IMG/VR virus record: IMGVR_UViG_3300037584_001325
Span: 1-32,245 of that record
DNA from: a virus
Strand: one strand, 5' to 3'
Length of the DNA: 32,245 nucleotides
A program made the translations under genes and the position numbers. Each line of letters opens with the position of its first letter. The stretch's first letter is position 1. Shown piece after piece: positions 18,701 to 25,640 of this stretch. Under the pieces are notes generated by a model that was given only the letters and a program-made list of their open reading frames with translations, was not told the DNA's origin and made no database searches.

Positions 18701-20289
18701 TTGAGAATGCTAATGCATTAATAGATAAGTTTATGACTGATAATAATATTGTTAAGACTGTTGAAAAAAGAAATGCTTATAAAACTAAAGATGGTCTTGA
18801 AGAAGTAAATGCTTGGCTTGCTGAAAATGATATACGAGTATTTGTAGTTAGACATCCCGTCCCTCATATTGGTGGTGCAATTATGCCTCGTGTAGTAAAA
18901 CTGCATGAAGAACGTGGTATTGTAGAAATGCATCAAGATGATGTGTTTATTTCTTTAGAAGCAGATAATGATGGAGATACTGTATCTATAGAATTACTAG
19001 AAGGTGAAGAATACAATGCATATAAAAGTGTTATTGATGAACTAGATACAAAGCCTATTAGCTTAGAAGACCAATTCCCTGAAGATAAAACTAAATATGA
19101 TATGTTAGATTTTAATGATAGGAAACAATTAATGTATCAGATATATGCTGGAGCAAATGCTATAGGAGAGCTAGCAAACTTACAAGGAATATATGGTCAG
19201 CTAAAACGAGGATTTAAATCTATTACTATTAGTGGTGAAAAGATTATGCTAAGAAATCCTGATGAAATAATGCAATGGCCTAATATGAAAATGTCAGATG
19301 GGACTGCATTTACAGGAACTATGGATGATATGCTTAGAGTTAATCTTCAAGCAGCTGTTGATAATCTTAAATTTATGCTACTAGATAGATGGGGTTATAA
19401 TCGTGGAGATATTATTAAATCTATGTTCGTCAAAGAAGATGGCAGTCCTTTACTTCCTGGTCAGCTAGATATAATTAATCAAATGATAGCTATCCATAAA
19501 ATACCAATGACTATACGTAATGGTAAAAACTTTGAACAAGGTAATCTAAGTTTAAATCAAGCTATGGAACAAAGTCAAAAGTATTATGAATACTATAGAA
19601 ATAAAGAAGCTTATATAAGAAGTTTAGTTCCTGACCCTAAAAAAGGAATGGGAATGGTCACAGGTTTAGAGCTTACAGGAAAGAATGCACCTGTAGAAAT
19701 GATAGCTATAGCTATGTATGAAAATTTATTAAATAGCAATTTGGCTAATCTAACTAATAGAGATGCATTAAATCCATTTGAAATTAGTGAGGATATGCAT
19801 AAAGCTGCACACATATATGCTGTAAATAAAATACAAGATTTAAAAGATAGAATGTACAATAGTTATATGGAAAATTTAGATGCTAATGTTCAAGAATCTA
19901 TTATAAAAAAAGGTGATGTATACGCAGAAACATTGCGTGGTAAATGGAATGAATTTATAAATGAGCATAAAAATGAAGGACTTGCATTAGATAAAAATAA
20001 TAATGCTAATGCATGGATGGATAAGTTTGATAAAGAATTTAGAAAGCTACTGCCATTTTCTAAAGTACAAGCAACATATACATATCTTGAAAGAGGATTC
20101 CCTACTTACTTACCACCTTCTAGTAAAAATAGAGCTAACATATCTACACTAGATTCTACTATATTAAATGCATATTATAAAGCATATAATGAAGCTGTTG
20201 AGTTTGATATAATTAATCAAGGTTTTGATAATAAGCTAAATGTAAGGTCAGCTCAATCAATTATGAAAAAATATTGTGGAGGATTTTAA
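12703..20289 (+). CDS. Giant multidomain virion protein with zincin motif and two-barrel RNA polymerase signatures (2528 aa)
   Basis: Order of parts: polar N terminus; a Gly/Ala-rich hydrophobic segment (~175-228) and another (~420-445) that could enter membranes; a Pro-rich linker (~718-760). Then comes a zincin-like domain with HEFSH (1115-1119) and downstream Glu candidates in LEALSEALG. The C-terminal half carries polymerase-like signatures. The first barrel candidate runs from DGASIT (Asp1742) to RRGGDVLAVK (1774-1783), like the 'DG.G.I...GG.KGV' pattern of cellular RdRPs. The second barrel has RHPVPHIGG (2050-2058) and then EADNDGDTVSI, with DNDGD at 2088-2092. This matches the R.P..H.G ... 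DxDGD pattern of beta'-type, YonO-type and crAss-like polymerases. Possible helical equivalents follow (~2147-2170, 2207-2230). I infer a virion-carried RNA polymerase; the proteolytic role may be self-processing. The start lacks an SD and is probably coupled. Confidence 0.75.
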   Translation: MVENPLNPTQEEEEELERGLSYSQFAEKVRDGVTNDASQGNLTPTYARRWLEMSDKQVVDAYIKQHPDTKDLLYEPDFTQVIPGSAALGADNPGWDQFRTSSLESMPAWISANADKVGLVDEEANAQFQQDVKDKMDTLDSNPEVQAYREWMSNTGVTEDILSINGTKRLMSVINNVAYSLLSMASGGWAGSKAGFLVGGPKGAAIGGTVGSLTSLYGIVGAAGNADAISELTREKNISRNQFLDDIESYKKELTQSNTPVLERDAMIQEFISNNYTQKEDGIYEKGLNPEEASDTAFLANFLSATGEAVLEKLTLGQTKKLFGFGNNALKRNFDLNLYGKTVENIKKQVKKLPKPKEEGILNRFWDGVDQNGKVLSIGTYALAEGLQEIGQEYNNALQKTVGPGAYSDARLGDIFTQAEALEAFIGGAGTSLSVSGTSALVKRIKRPFDNYNAKESKDGVNYYTELNNNTGLYEVYVNDNGVKTRIEDKDIVNSKGQNKATFQTKSQAFKAVKDLEKQHTKLQKQLMVEEFGNYGPNAKVKVTKAEGAEFFTIDIVDGDKVLQTVGVASNQSDANQLSSNVKRTLNTTNQIIKNDKITVESLKEDKDFQNAKEDETKRNIATRRANAIVAIRTYMGEPIREGTNDDDIRIDIEKKLAESDPDNPKSINTYPELIPALIDIHGPEIIQEAGISQDALIEEYQNSYPTEVEQLENLKTLLRPPAPETGPPKQSTPTSSQGPPVQEGPDGIDVSGAPTGKPKGLSIQGKLLSDIKKLPANEIQSMIDKQVEINKKTPSPDGKIALAGLNKALKESSGPKDIDTPEEAAKKEVFKGDIITIPGHLKSPASNSMLVPNKSYSMTRERAEQHLERLIEYRDSGGAVSQGATKAVNSEINAFEQALKEEAPTSSKGLNIKYFEKTDETTPAERRLNLDKFGDVVLDVNNKIEDEVSRVNSTLDAIILANKTEATIYPIPNRADDTSSVESAVLKINNLIRQASFGNKVNMSEVLDNTILKRLDIADDKAELLRKLNIVQKILDKQTLKQKQLADNKAKAADEIKLKQSVQHLTNRLKNTGLIPFKVKYVNDETLDYRGEFDAKTDTITINLAKATADTPFHEFSHPLFNSMLLHDPQLFNMLYNEMLITDEGKSIVKEKEGQGYEGVDLQLEALSEALGRLSEGKYNKKDSIYNTIKSFINWIKEKLFGYKWDTIPIHTRLDKKNLTLGDIADIMGDVNANYVVELKPVTEEQLAEKLLAPLVPFKQLDLSDRKVVTKLNEVWNQILNQTIEFYKEDKGMNTIDFPTFKNSILRKLPSEFRPSFAQWAEERFRNDSYVQKMELQSSKLEEFDTYVNQAPYINKVEKLWEGIEEGGPEESSLDQKLVQEDDWYWKELAVNIPAVNKNALMKEMRTRIKSFDQFVDTAFGNKLYIPTPFNSLSSRQKRIVKQFYNNIKSSVPTNRSKTSNFSFRKNYQMFMDFVLSKSGDGQWVKKIARTTVSIKGPESNIPKKVSRKQSNKRGAANTYYNRRKESNQQFDKKMALELPGVSWISKANSWQSTSFQNTRPDEVLVYENRYSWVLPTIQELNQDYEVLNDLEAQFNKEDKAILMSKGDSQQIAVIDINKLHKTMAKDVDLFEGLWESQYEAKNIDEATLAKYKNMPIEQRAKAVAIHMTMESIFPGYLKLDAKTIVKRIKIPFTPATFSDSMESFNVRKIDASTFSVSMGDGQKISMSRTIELMGKKNVSDGASITSRSFFEKAEKGFGLAKASRLKTIIYERRGGDVLAVKHNHFQPKSGLKFYENGNLFARVKSDGTIVEVKEDGTDGSNIDMLATKDEIKIGTGQYNKKSFNVSGASVGLIKIADKEKNKVKRTLQWLNHAVQDVIVDSFANVRVPKMNQKLRNIFSKSIPSRDANGNITKSVSDKMQSLLESLVGRGSEGNSPWAREHIINGAGLHKGLSKITNVVVQSGLVNDILQLDGNLGTYSDIVPNLEGDLNKNEIRMSVENANALIDKFMTDNNIVKTVEKRNAYKTKDGLEEVNAWLAENDIRVFVVRHPVPHIGGAIMPRVVKLHEERGIVEMHQDDVFISLEADNDGDTVSIELLEGEEYNAYKSVIDELDTKPISLEDQFPEDKTKYDMLDFNDRKQLMYQIYAGANAIGELANLQGIYGQLKRGFKSITISGEKIMLRNPDEIMQWPNMKMSDGTAFTGTMDDMLRVNLQAAVDNLKFMLLDRWGYNRGDIIKSMFVKEDGSPLLPGQLDIINQMIAIHKIPMTIRNGKNFEQGNLSLNQAMEQSQKYYEYYRNKEAYIRSLVPDPKKGMGMVTGLELTGKNAPVEMIAIAMYENLLNSNLANLTNRDALNPFEISEDMHKAAHIYAVNKIQDLKDRMYNSYMENLDANVQESIIKKGDVYAETLRGKWNEFINEHKNEGLALDKNNNANAWMDKFDKEFRKLLPFSKVQATYTYLERGFPTYLPPSSKNRANISTLDSTILNAYYKAYNEAVEFDIINQGFDNKLNVRSAQSIMKKYCGGF

Positions 20290-23200
20290 TGTCTAATACT
20301 TGTGATACAGGTAAAGCTGCTGTTAGTGATAATGAAAGTAGAATATATACTAACAATATGCAACATAATGATTTAGTTAATACTTTATTTACTGTGCCTG
20401 GTAAGATGGCTAATGTAATTAATAGTTTAGCAGATAGGTTTGATGAAAACTCTACAATAAATCAAGAAGAATTAGACAAAGCTATTGATAAAGTATATGG
20501 CAAGCAAGAAGAAGCATCAAAGTTAGCTATTAAAATTAATGCTATGATGCAAGCATCTGAAATGACTGCAATGGAAATATTTAAATATATAAAAGGTCAT
20601 GAGGTTGATATATCTCAAACATATTGGGATAGAAAAGCATCAAATCTAAAGACTGGTGAGATAGATTTGGAAGGATTGCCAGTTAGTACTCTACGTAATT
20701 TATATAAAATAGCTTTATCAGTACAAGAAGCTGGAACAGGAAACGATTTAGGCCATGGATTAATAGGTAAGTTAAAAGTACAGTTTCTTATACCTAGAAA
20801 ACTTGCATATAAAGAAAGAACTGGCTCTATATATTTAATGCAAAATAATATAAACGAATATGGTAAACGTATTCAAAATAGAGTTGAAAAATATATGAAT
20901 GAAATGGACCCTATATATAAGGGTGTAATTAATTTAGAAAATTATATTGATGGTAGAGAAAGAGATGGTAATACTCAAGCTAATTTAGAAAGATTGTTTA
21001 CGTTTTTATTAAATGGAAGAATACAATATAGAGAATCAACTACTAAAACTGGTAAGTTTGTTGGTCAATTTTACATTGCTCAAAACAAAGTAATTAAACG
21101 TGATGCTGATAATAAAATAATGAAGTTTCCTGATGGAAAGGTAATGACTGAATATGGTAATTATGTTCCATTAAAAAACTACACTCCACCTTATGGTAAA
21201 AAAGGTCAATGGAATGTTAATATAAGCAAAGAAGGTTTAGATTTGCTCTTAGGTAAGAAGGTTGTTTCAAATGGCAAGCTTGTTGCTTTAAAAGGAGATG
21301 CTATATTTGAACAGCAAGTCTTTGGTACGAATGGAAAATTTAAACGAAGTAATAAAGGATTTATACATCAGTTTAGAAAAATAGATGATAAAGTATTTAA
21401 AGCAATGCAGGTAGATTTTAAGAACTCTGTATCAAATTCAAGAAACGATGGTATTCTTGATATGTTAGAAAAACTTTATGGATTAGATAGAAAACAACTA
21501 TCTGTTTTATTTAATAGTCCTGATAGTAAAGGTGCTCAATCTATACTTGCATCATTACCTAAAGCTAAACAAGAAATGCATGCATATTTAAACGATGTAT
21601 TTGAAGGATATTTTAACATAACTGAAGTAGAAGGTGTAGATTACCAGCCTCGATATCAAAAGATGCATTACCCTTCTTTATATACTCCTGATACTAGAAG
21701 AGATGAGTGGGAAAGATTAATTGAAAGAAGAGAAAAAGGTATTGAAAATCTTACAGCTCAGTTTGAAGCATTAAAAGCTAAACCTAATAAGAATATTGAA
21801 GATGTATCTAAAATTCAAGAGCTAAAAACAAATATAGAAAGCGAAACTGAAGCATTAAATTCTAATCTTGAAGTATTAGATATAATGGATAACATGGTAG
21901 AAGATAAAGTTACTGATACTTTAATTACTCCAATTAGACATAATAAATACAGCAAACAATTAACTGGTGCTATGAATGATTTATATATGAGAACAGATAG
22001 TGCTGTATATAGAGATTATTTAAGACATATCTTTGGTCAAATAGAAAGAAATAAATTAACAGCTGCTATGTTAAAAGCTTATAATGCATCAGAAAGCCAA
22101 GAAGTAAAAGATATTGTAACTAATTTATATAAACTACCTTTTAATAGAGCTGATATTGAATCTGGATTTGCATACTGGAATTATGATTCTACTGCATTGT
22201 CTGGTTACTTTAAAAAAATAGGTATCTCAACTACACCAGAACAAGTAAATCACTATACCCGTATGATGAATAATGCATTAACTGCTATGTTTTTAAGAAA
22301 ACCTACGTCTGCTGTAACAAACTATAGTGCTGCAATACAAAATCTTATTGATTATGGATGGCAAAGAAGTAGAAGAGGTTGGAATGCTTGGAGAGCTAAT
22401 AAAAAAGAGTGGGATGCATTAATAAAGAAATCTGGTATTATTGATTTTACAGACTATTTTAGTGCTGCATTAGTACAAACAGCTGCAAAAACAAAAATAG
22501 AACAAGAATTAGCTGAAGAAATTAACGCTATACAATTAAGATATTGGGTTAAAAGAGAAAAAGGCGTATCTCAAGAAGTAGCTGAAAAAGAAATGAGAGA
22601 ATCTATAGATGAAGTATTAAAAGAATCTGCTGCTCTTAATATAGCTGTTCAAGAACAAATGGAGAATATTCCTAAAAAAGAAAGAGTACAATCTAGGTTA
22701 AAAGATTTAAAACAACGTAAACGACTACAAGTTGTTAATGATTTATCTAATTGGGCTATTACAAAAGAAATAGGTATTAGAGAATCTTTAAGAAAAGGAC
22801 CTAGAGATAAGCAAGGCCAAGCTATATTGGCATCTACTATGAATTTATTTAATAAGTCAGGAACTAAAAGATTAACAAAAGAAGTAATGCAGGTTTATGG
22901 TAATGCTAGTAAAACATTGCGATTAACAATGGCACAATCAGAGCAATTTGTTAGAACGCTTAGTTTTATTATAGGCGTACATCATGCACAAAATATGAAT
23001 ATGCTTCCAAAAGGAAATCCTTGGGATGCAGATAAAGATGGTAAGCTTATATGGAGTACTAAAGAAATTAATATGGCTATAGAAATAGGCAAAACATATT
23101 CTGAATTTAGTAACTTTGAATTATCAAAAGGTGGCATTGGTAGCTTTAGTTATAGTGGACTAGGACCACAGATGGGTAAGTTTAAAATATGGTCACATCA

Positions 23201-23834
23201 AAAATGGTCTAGAGATTGGGATGTTATTGCTAATGCTTATACTTCTGTTGTAGAAGATTTTAATGACAAAAGCATTAGAGGAAGGTTTGGTAATGTAGGT
23301 AAAGTATTTAAACTAATGTATAGTCAAAAAGAAAGAACACTTAGAGCATCTAATCCAGAAGTTGCACAGCTACGAGCCTTTATCACATGGCAAGGAGCAT
23401 TAACTTTCTTATTTGATTTGATGTTATTAGGACCAATACCTTTAAGAGCAATGCTTAGAAAGACTCCTATAGTTGGCTCTATTATGAAAAATTCTTTTGG
23501 TAGAACATTAGGTAGTGGTTCTTCTGATTTATTGTCGTGGGTATTTGCAATTCCTATTATGATGATTAATTTAGCTGCTGGAGGTTGGGATGAAGATGAT
23601 GCTGATAAAGCATGGACTCATTATTTTAGAAGAACTGCATTTGGATTTTTACCTAACTGGGGTATGGATGTAGCATTAAGTATGTTTGGTTCAGCTAATG
23701 AAAAAGAAAAGCACTTTCAAAATGCTTTATCTCCTTTAACTGCAGGGTGGGTTATTCCAGGCTCAAGAGCCTTAGGTGAAAAGTTTACTCGTAGTATCTA
23801 CAAAGATGACGATGATATTCCAGCAATGGATTAA
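20289..23834 (+). CDS. Large internal/ejection virion protein (about 1181 aa)
   Basis: I chose the ATG at 20289, which overlaps the giant gene's stop as TAATG and has GGAGG at 20278-20282; an in-frame ATG at 20274 would add five residues but lacks this spacing. The protein is mainly helical and basic. It has a coiled coil near residues 480-540 (ENLTAQFEALKAK...). It also shows signatures seen in very large phage internal proteins: 'MFLRKPTSAVTNYSAAIQN' and 'MGKFKIWSHQKW'. The C-terminal 150 residues hold hydrophobic segments (ALTFLFDLMLLGP, WVFAIPIMMINLA) that could insert in the cell envelope. Its position as last late gene next to the giant protein suggests a partner in DNA or polymerase delivery. 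No catalytic motif is recognised. Confidence 0.6.
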   Translation: MSNTCDTGKAAVSDNESRIYTNNMQHNDLVNTLFTVPGKMANVINSLADRFDENSTINQEELDKAIDKVYGKQEEASKLAIKINAMMQASEMTAMEIFKYIKGHEVDISQTYWDRKASNLKTGEIDLEGLPVSTLRNLYKIALSVQEAGTGNDLGHGLIGKLKVQFLIPRKLAYKERTGSIYLMQNNINEYGKRIQNRVEKYMNEMDPIYKGVINLENYIDGRERDGNTQANLERLFTFLLNGRIQYRESTTKTGKFVGQFYIAQNKVIKRDADNKIMKFPDGKVMTEYGNYVPLKNYTPPYGKKGQWNVNISKEGLDLLLGKKVVSNGKLVALKGDAIFEQQVFGTNGKFKRSNKGFIHQFRKIDDKVFKAMQVDFKNSVSNSRNDGILDMLEKLYGLDRKQLSVLFNSPDSKGAQSILASLPKAKQEMHAYLNDVFEGYFNITEVEGVDYQPRYQKMHYPSLYTPDTRRDEWERLIERREKGIENLTAQFEALKAKPNKNIEDVSKIQELKTNIESETEALNSNLEVLDIMDNMVEDKVTDTLITPIRHNKYSKQLTGAMNDLYMRTDSAVYRDYLRHIFGQIERNKLTAAMLKAYNASESQEVKDIVTNLYKLPFNRADIESGFAYWNYDSTALSGYFKKIGISTTPEQVNHYTRMMNNALTAMFLRKPTSAVTNYSAAIQNLIDYGWQRSRRGWNAWRANKKEWDALIKKSGIIDFTDYFSAALVQTAAKTKIEQELAEEINAIQLRYWVKREKGVSQEVAEKEMRESIDEVLKESAALNIAVQEQMENIPKKERVQSRLKDLKQRKRLQVVNDLSNWAITKEIGIRESLRKGPRDKQGQAILASTMNLFNKSGTKRLTKEVMQVYGNASKTLRLTMAQSEQFVRTLSFIIGVHHAQNMNMLPKGNPWDADKDGKLIWSTKEINMAIEIGKTYSEFSNFELSKGGIGSFSYSGLGPQMGKFKIWSHQKWSRDWDVIANAYTSVVEDFNDKSIRGRFGNVGKVFKLMYSQKERTLRASNPEVAQLRAFITWQGALTFLFDLMLLGPIPLRAMLRKTPIVGSIMKNSFGRTLGSGSSDLLSWVFAIPIMMINLAAGGWDEDDADKAWTHYFRRTAFGFLPNWGMDVALSMFGSANEKEKHFQNALSPLTAGWVIPGSRALGEKFTRSIYKDDDDIPAMD

Positions 23835-23888
23835 GAAAATACAGCATATATTATTATCGCACCTATTATATTAATTAATATTAAAAGA
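23835..23888. other. Convergent intergenic junction between late and early arms
   Basis: Rightward and leftward genes meet here with only 54 AT-rich bases between their stops. I see no GC-rich stem with a U-tract in either direction, only an AT palindrome-like stretch around 23868-23885. Read-through and antisense transcription at this point are therefore possible. Confidence 0.5.
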
Positions 23889-24068
23889 CTAAGCTCTAGC
23901 ACTAATCTTCATCTTCTTTTTTCTAGCAATTAAACTCATAATAGCTAACTTTTCTTTACCATTCATATCTTCATAAGGCTTTCTACTAAAAAACTCTGTT
24001 AGCTTTTCATCAATAAATCTATCTGTTATAAAAGCTTTTAGCTCTTTTATTTCTTCTGTATCACTCAT
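23889..24068 (-). CDS. Small helical hypothetical protein (59 aa)
   Basis: It starts ATG at 24068, within the stop of the nuclease gene (TAATG), with AGGAGA just upstream. The protein is charged and helical (MSDTEEIKELKAFITDRF), with a very basic end (RKKKMKISARA). It is the last leftward gene before the convergence point. No family is recognised; the tight coupling suggests it accompanies the nuclease. The coordinates come from direct translation of the reverse complement. Confidence 0.6.
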   Translation of the reverse strand: MSDTEEIKELKAFITDRFIDEKLTEFFSRKPYEDMNGKEKLAIMSLIARKKKMKISARA

Positions 24069-24409
24069 TATTTCTCCTGTTTAATTAAATTTAAAAAGCT
24101 ATCTACTTCAATAGCAACGTATGTTTTACTTCTGTTTCTTTTAAATACAAGTACAGGTGTTCTATCACTAGAATTTTCTTCTGCTTGTTCTAATGATGAC
24201 CATATATTTAATCGCTCTTGATTCTTGCATTCAAAGCTATATGGTATTACTTTCTTTGCCGCAGGAGAAAGTTTAATATCTTCACCAGACTCTCCCATAA
24301 TAGCTGACTTTATATCATCATCTTCTAAGCTGGTAAATATACTTCTTAATTTTTCTCTGACAAAGTCTTGTAACCTTCTTCCTTTAGCTTTACTAGAGGA
24401 GGCTTTCAT
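24068..24409 (-). CDS. PD-(D/E)xK nuclease / resolvase-like protein (113 aa)
   Basis: The protein contains the spaced residues of a PD-(D/E)xK nuclease: an N-terminal helix with GRRLQDFVREKL (Glu19), GED (Asp44), then SFECK (Glu60, Lys62) at the end of a strand. A strand-turn-helix follows (PVLVFKRNRSKTYVAIEVDSFLNL). The length fits the compact phage nucleases related to Holliday-junction resolvases and VRR-NUC domains. In a replication and recombination cluster the likely role is resolving branched DNA before packaging. Substrate and structure specificity cannot be read from sequence. It overlaps both neighbours, so expression is coupled. Confidence 0.7.
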   Translation of the reverse strand: MKASSSKAKGRRLQDFVREKLRSIFTSLEDDDIKSAIMGESGEDIKLSPAAKKVIPYSFECKNQERLNIWSSLEQAEENSSDRTPVLVFKRNRSKTYVAIEVDSFLNLIKQEK

Positions 24410-24599
24410 TGAACTTTCCTAATACTTGTGGTAACTTATCTTTAGTTATTCGTTTTAATCTTCTATCAAAAGCATTATAAGATATCATTTCTACAATTCT
24501 TCTAAGCATAATATCAATTTCTTTTATAGCTTCTTCATTAATTTGAACGTCTTTATCTTTAAATCTACTTCTAATAAATTTTTTAGATATGTAACTCAT
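24393..24599 (-). CDS. Histone-fold-like small protein (68 aa)
   Basis: No named phage family is certain, but the pattern resembles archaeal histones and NF-Y-type histone folds. A long central helix has regularly spaced Ala, Ile, Leu and Val (residues 22-44: NEEAIKEIDIMLRRIVEMI, then Asn-Ala). It is followed by a short basic loop with RIT (50-52) and a final helix KDKLPQVLGKF. Histone folds carry an equivalent 'R/K-T/I-x-x-x-D-L' loop. The N-terminal helix would be short (SKKFIRSRF). If correct, it would dimerise and bind DNA. It overlaps its upstream neighbour by ATGA and the nuclease gene by 17 bases. It could equally be an unrelated helical bundle. Confidence 0.55.
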   Translation of the reverse strand: MSYISKKFIRSRFKDKDVQINEEAIKEIDIMLRRIVEMISYNAFDRRLKRITKDKLPQVLGKFNESLL

Positions 24600-24772
24600 A
24601 GACCCATCCTTGATTTTATTCTTTCAAAGATACCTTTCATTTCTTTTAGCTCATCTCTAGTAACTAGTAGCATCTTTTCTACAATCTCTAATCTTGTTTT
24701 AATACTACTATCATTAGAAACCACTGCTTTAGTTTTTGTTGTTTTAGTTTCTGTCTTAGTTTTTGTTGCCAT
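24596..24772 (-). CDS. Small Lys/Thr-rich coiled-coil protein (58 aa)
   Basis: The first ~16 residues alternate Lys and Thr (MATKTKTETKTTKTKAV), suggesting a disordered basic tail. Residues ~25-57 form a helix with heptad hydrophobics (RLEIVEKMLLVTRDELKEM). Only a weak SD-like AAGGG precedes the ATG, with one base separating it from the upstream gene's stop. The stop overlaps the histone-fold-like gene as ATGA. Function is unknown; a nucleic-acid-binding or oligomerising accessory role is possible. Confidence 0.55.
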   Translation of the reverse strand: MATKTKTETKTTKTKAVVSNDSSIKTRLEIVEKMLLVTRDELKEMKGIFERIKSRMGL

Positions 24773-24773
24773 T

Positions 24774-24911
24774 TTATTTACCCTTATGTATTGTTTTAGC
24801 GAGCTTATTTGCCATAAACTCTTTCCAGTTATTAAATTCTATGAATCTTTGATTCTTTATCCCTATTGTTTCCTTCCATTTCTTTTGACATACCTTGCAT
24901 ATTCTTTGCAT
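24774..24911 (-). CDS. Small CxxC protein (45 aa) overlapping its upstream gene out of frame
   Basis: It reads MQRICKVCQKKW at the start, with a single CxxC that could hold half a metal site, then a Trp/Phe-containing helix and a basic end. An AAGGAGG lies upstream (24924-24930), though with a long spacing of about 12 bases. The gene ends one base before the next ATG, as expected for packed phage genes. Its first 80 bases overlap the 3' end of the 83-aa gene in another frame. Real coding status is probable rather than certain. Confidence 0.5.
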   Translation of the reverse strand: MQRICKVCQKKWKETIGIKNQRFIEFNNWKEFMANKLAKTIHKGK

Positions 24912-25083
24912 TTTTATATTTTACCTCCTTGAGCCACTCCATAAACTCATCTCTTTTATTTAAAAACTCTATTAAATCAGCTACTGTTTGACCAATAGTA
25001 TTAATTGCATGGTCATATTTATTTTCAACAGCACTCATATAATTTATAAGTTGCTTATTAGTAATCTTTTTTTCTTTAGGCAT
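24832..25083 (-). CDS. Helical hypothetical protein (83 aa)
   Basis: It starts at 25083 with GGAGAA about 7 bases upstream. The protein is charged and helical: MPKEKKITNKQLINYMSAVENKYD, followed by amphipathic helices with Trp and Leu, then a Lys/Glu/Asn-rich tail of about 30 residues. That tail is the part read in a second frame by the CxxC mini-gene, so its low-complexity composition may reflect the overlap. No family is recognised. Confidence 0.55.
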   Translation of the reverse strand: MPKEKKITNKQLINYMSAVENKYDHAINTIGQTVADLIEFLNKRDEFMEWLKEVKYKNAKNMQGMSKEMEGNNRDKESKIHRI

Positions 25084-25309
25084 TTTGTTTTCTCCAGTAT
25101 TTGTTTCGTATTTTACGTTTTAACTTACTATCAGTCTTTCTATACTTTCTTAATACCCATTGATTGTTTATTTTAAATGTATAAAAATCTTTTTCTTCCC
25201 ATTGCAATCTATGATACTTAGCTACAGGAAAAGGTCTAGGATTATTTATATTCCATTGTTCATCTATTGCTGTTAATAGGAACAATAATATATATCCTTT
25301 AACTACCAT
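25076..25309 (-). CDS. Small protein with hydrophobic N terminus (77 aa)
   Basis: Residues 1-14 (MVVKGYILLFLLTA) look like a short membrane anchor or signal-like segment. The rest is rich in Trp, Tyr, Lys and Arg (YHRLQWEEKDFYTF, KLKRKIRNKYWRK), giving a very basic C terminus. No clear SD precedes the ATG, which overlaps the end of the upstream gene by 7 bases, so a downstream start without the hydrophobic part cannot be excluded. It overlaps the next gene by 8 bases. Function unknown. Confidence 0.5.
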   Translation of the reverse strand: MVVKGYILLFLLTAIDEQWNINNPRPFPVAKYHRLQWEEKDFYTFKINNQWVLRKYRKTDSKLKRKIRNKYWRKQNA

Positions 25310-25470
25310 AGCTTAAACTTTTTTCTTTGATTTTTACGCCATTCTTCGTGTTCTTTAGCTGTTCTAGGCTTACGTCCTAGCTTCTTACGTTTAGCTTCTA
25401 CAGCTTTCTTTAAATTTTCAGGGTTTGTATCAAATCCACCCTTTTTATGGTACATCTTTTTTGATTTCAT
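25303..25470 (-). CDS. Basic mini-protein (55 aa)
   Basis: This short gene fills the gap between two neighbours: its start overlaps the upstream stop as ATGA and its end overlaps the next start by 7 bases. A GAGG lies about 8 bases before the ATG. The sequence is highly Lys/Arg-rich (MKSKKMYHKKGGFDTNPENL, then KRKKLGRKPRTAKEHEEW). A 'LGRKPRTAKE' stretch resembles an AT-hook-like or HTH-type basic segment, but is too short to assign. Likely nucleic-acid-associated. Confidence 0.55.
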   Translation of the reverse strand: MKSKKMYHKKGGFDTNPENLKKAVEAKRKKLGRKPRTAKEHEEWRKNQRKKFKLW

Positions 25471-25640
25471 TTAAATATCCTCAACATTTCTAATAATAAT
25501 GGATGGTCGCAATAATAATTACAACCTTTGTTATATATATTATCAGGTATTTCTTTAGGTTCTTTGTTCTCATTATACTTAAACCAACTACAAGTATTAT
25601 CTATTCTATATTTACATTCTTTACAAGTCAATTTGGACAT
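25467..25640 (-). CDS. Cys-rich small protein, putative metal-binding (57 aa)
   Basis: It contains CKECKY near the N terminus and later NTC, GC and YYC, five cysteines in a spacing suited to a zinc-binding knuckle (CxxC ... C ... C-x3-C). I prefer the start at 25640 (MSKLTCKEC), giving a 19-base overlap with the GNAT gene. An ATG at 25679 would add a hydrophobic stretch but would deepen the overlap to 59 bases. Neither start has a clear SD. Function unknown. Confidence 0.55.
   Translation of the reverse strand: MSKLTCKECKYRIDNTCSWFKYNENKEPKEIPDNIYNKGCNYYCDHPLLLEMLRIFK

Noticed and set aside
12703-23834. Assignment of the phage to the crAss-like group
   Set aside because: The giant protein with RNAP and zincin motifs is reminiscent, but strong SD sites, the replication gene set and lack of diagnostic capsid genes in the window do not support it.
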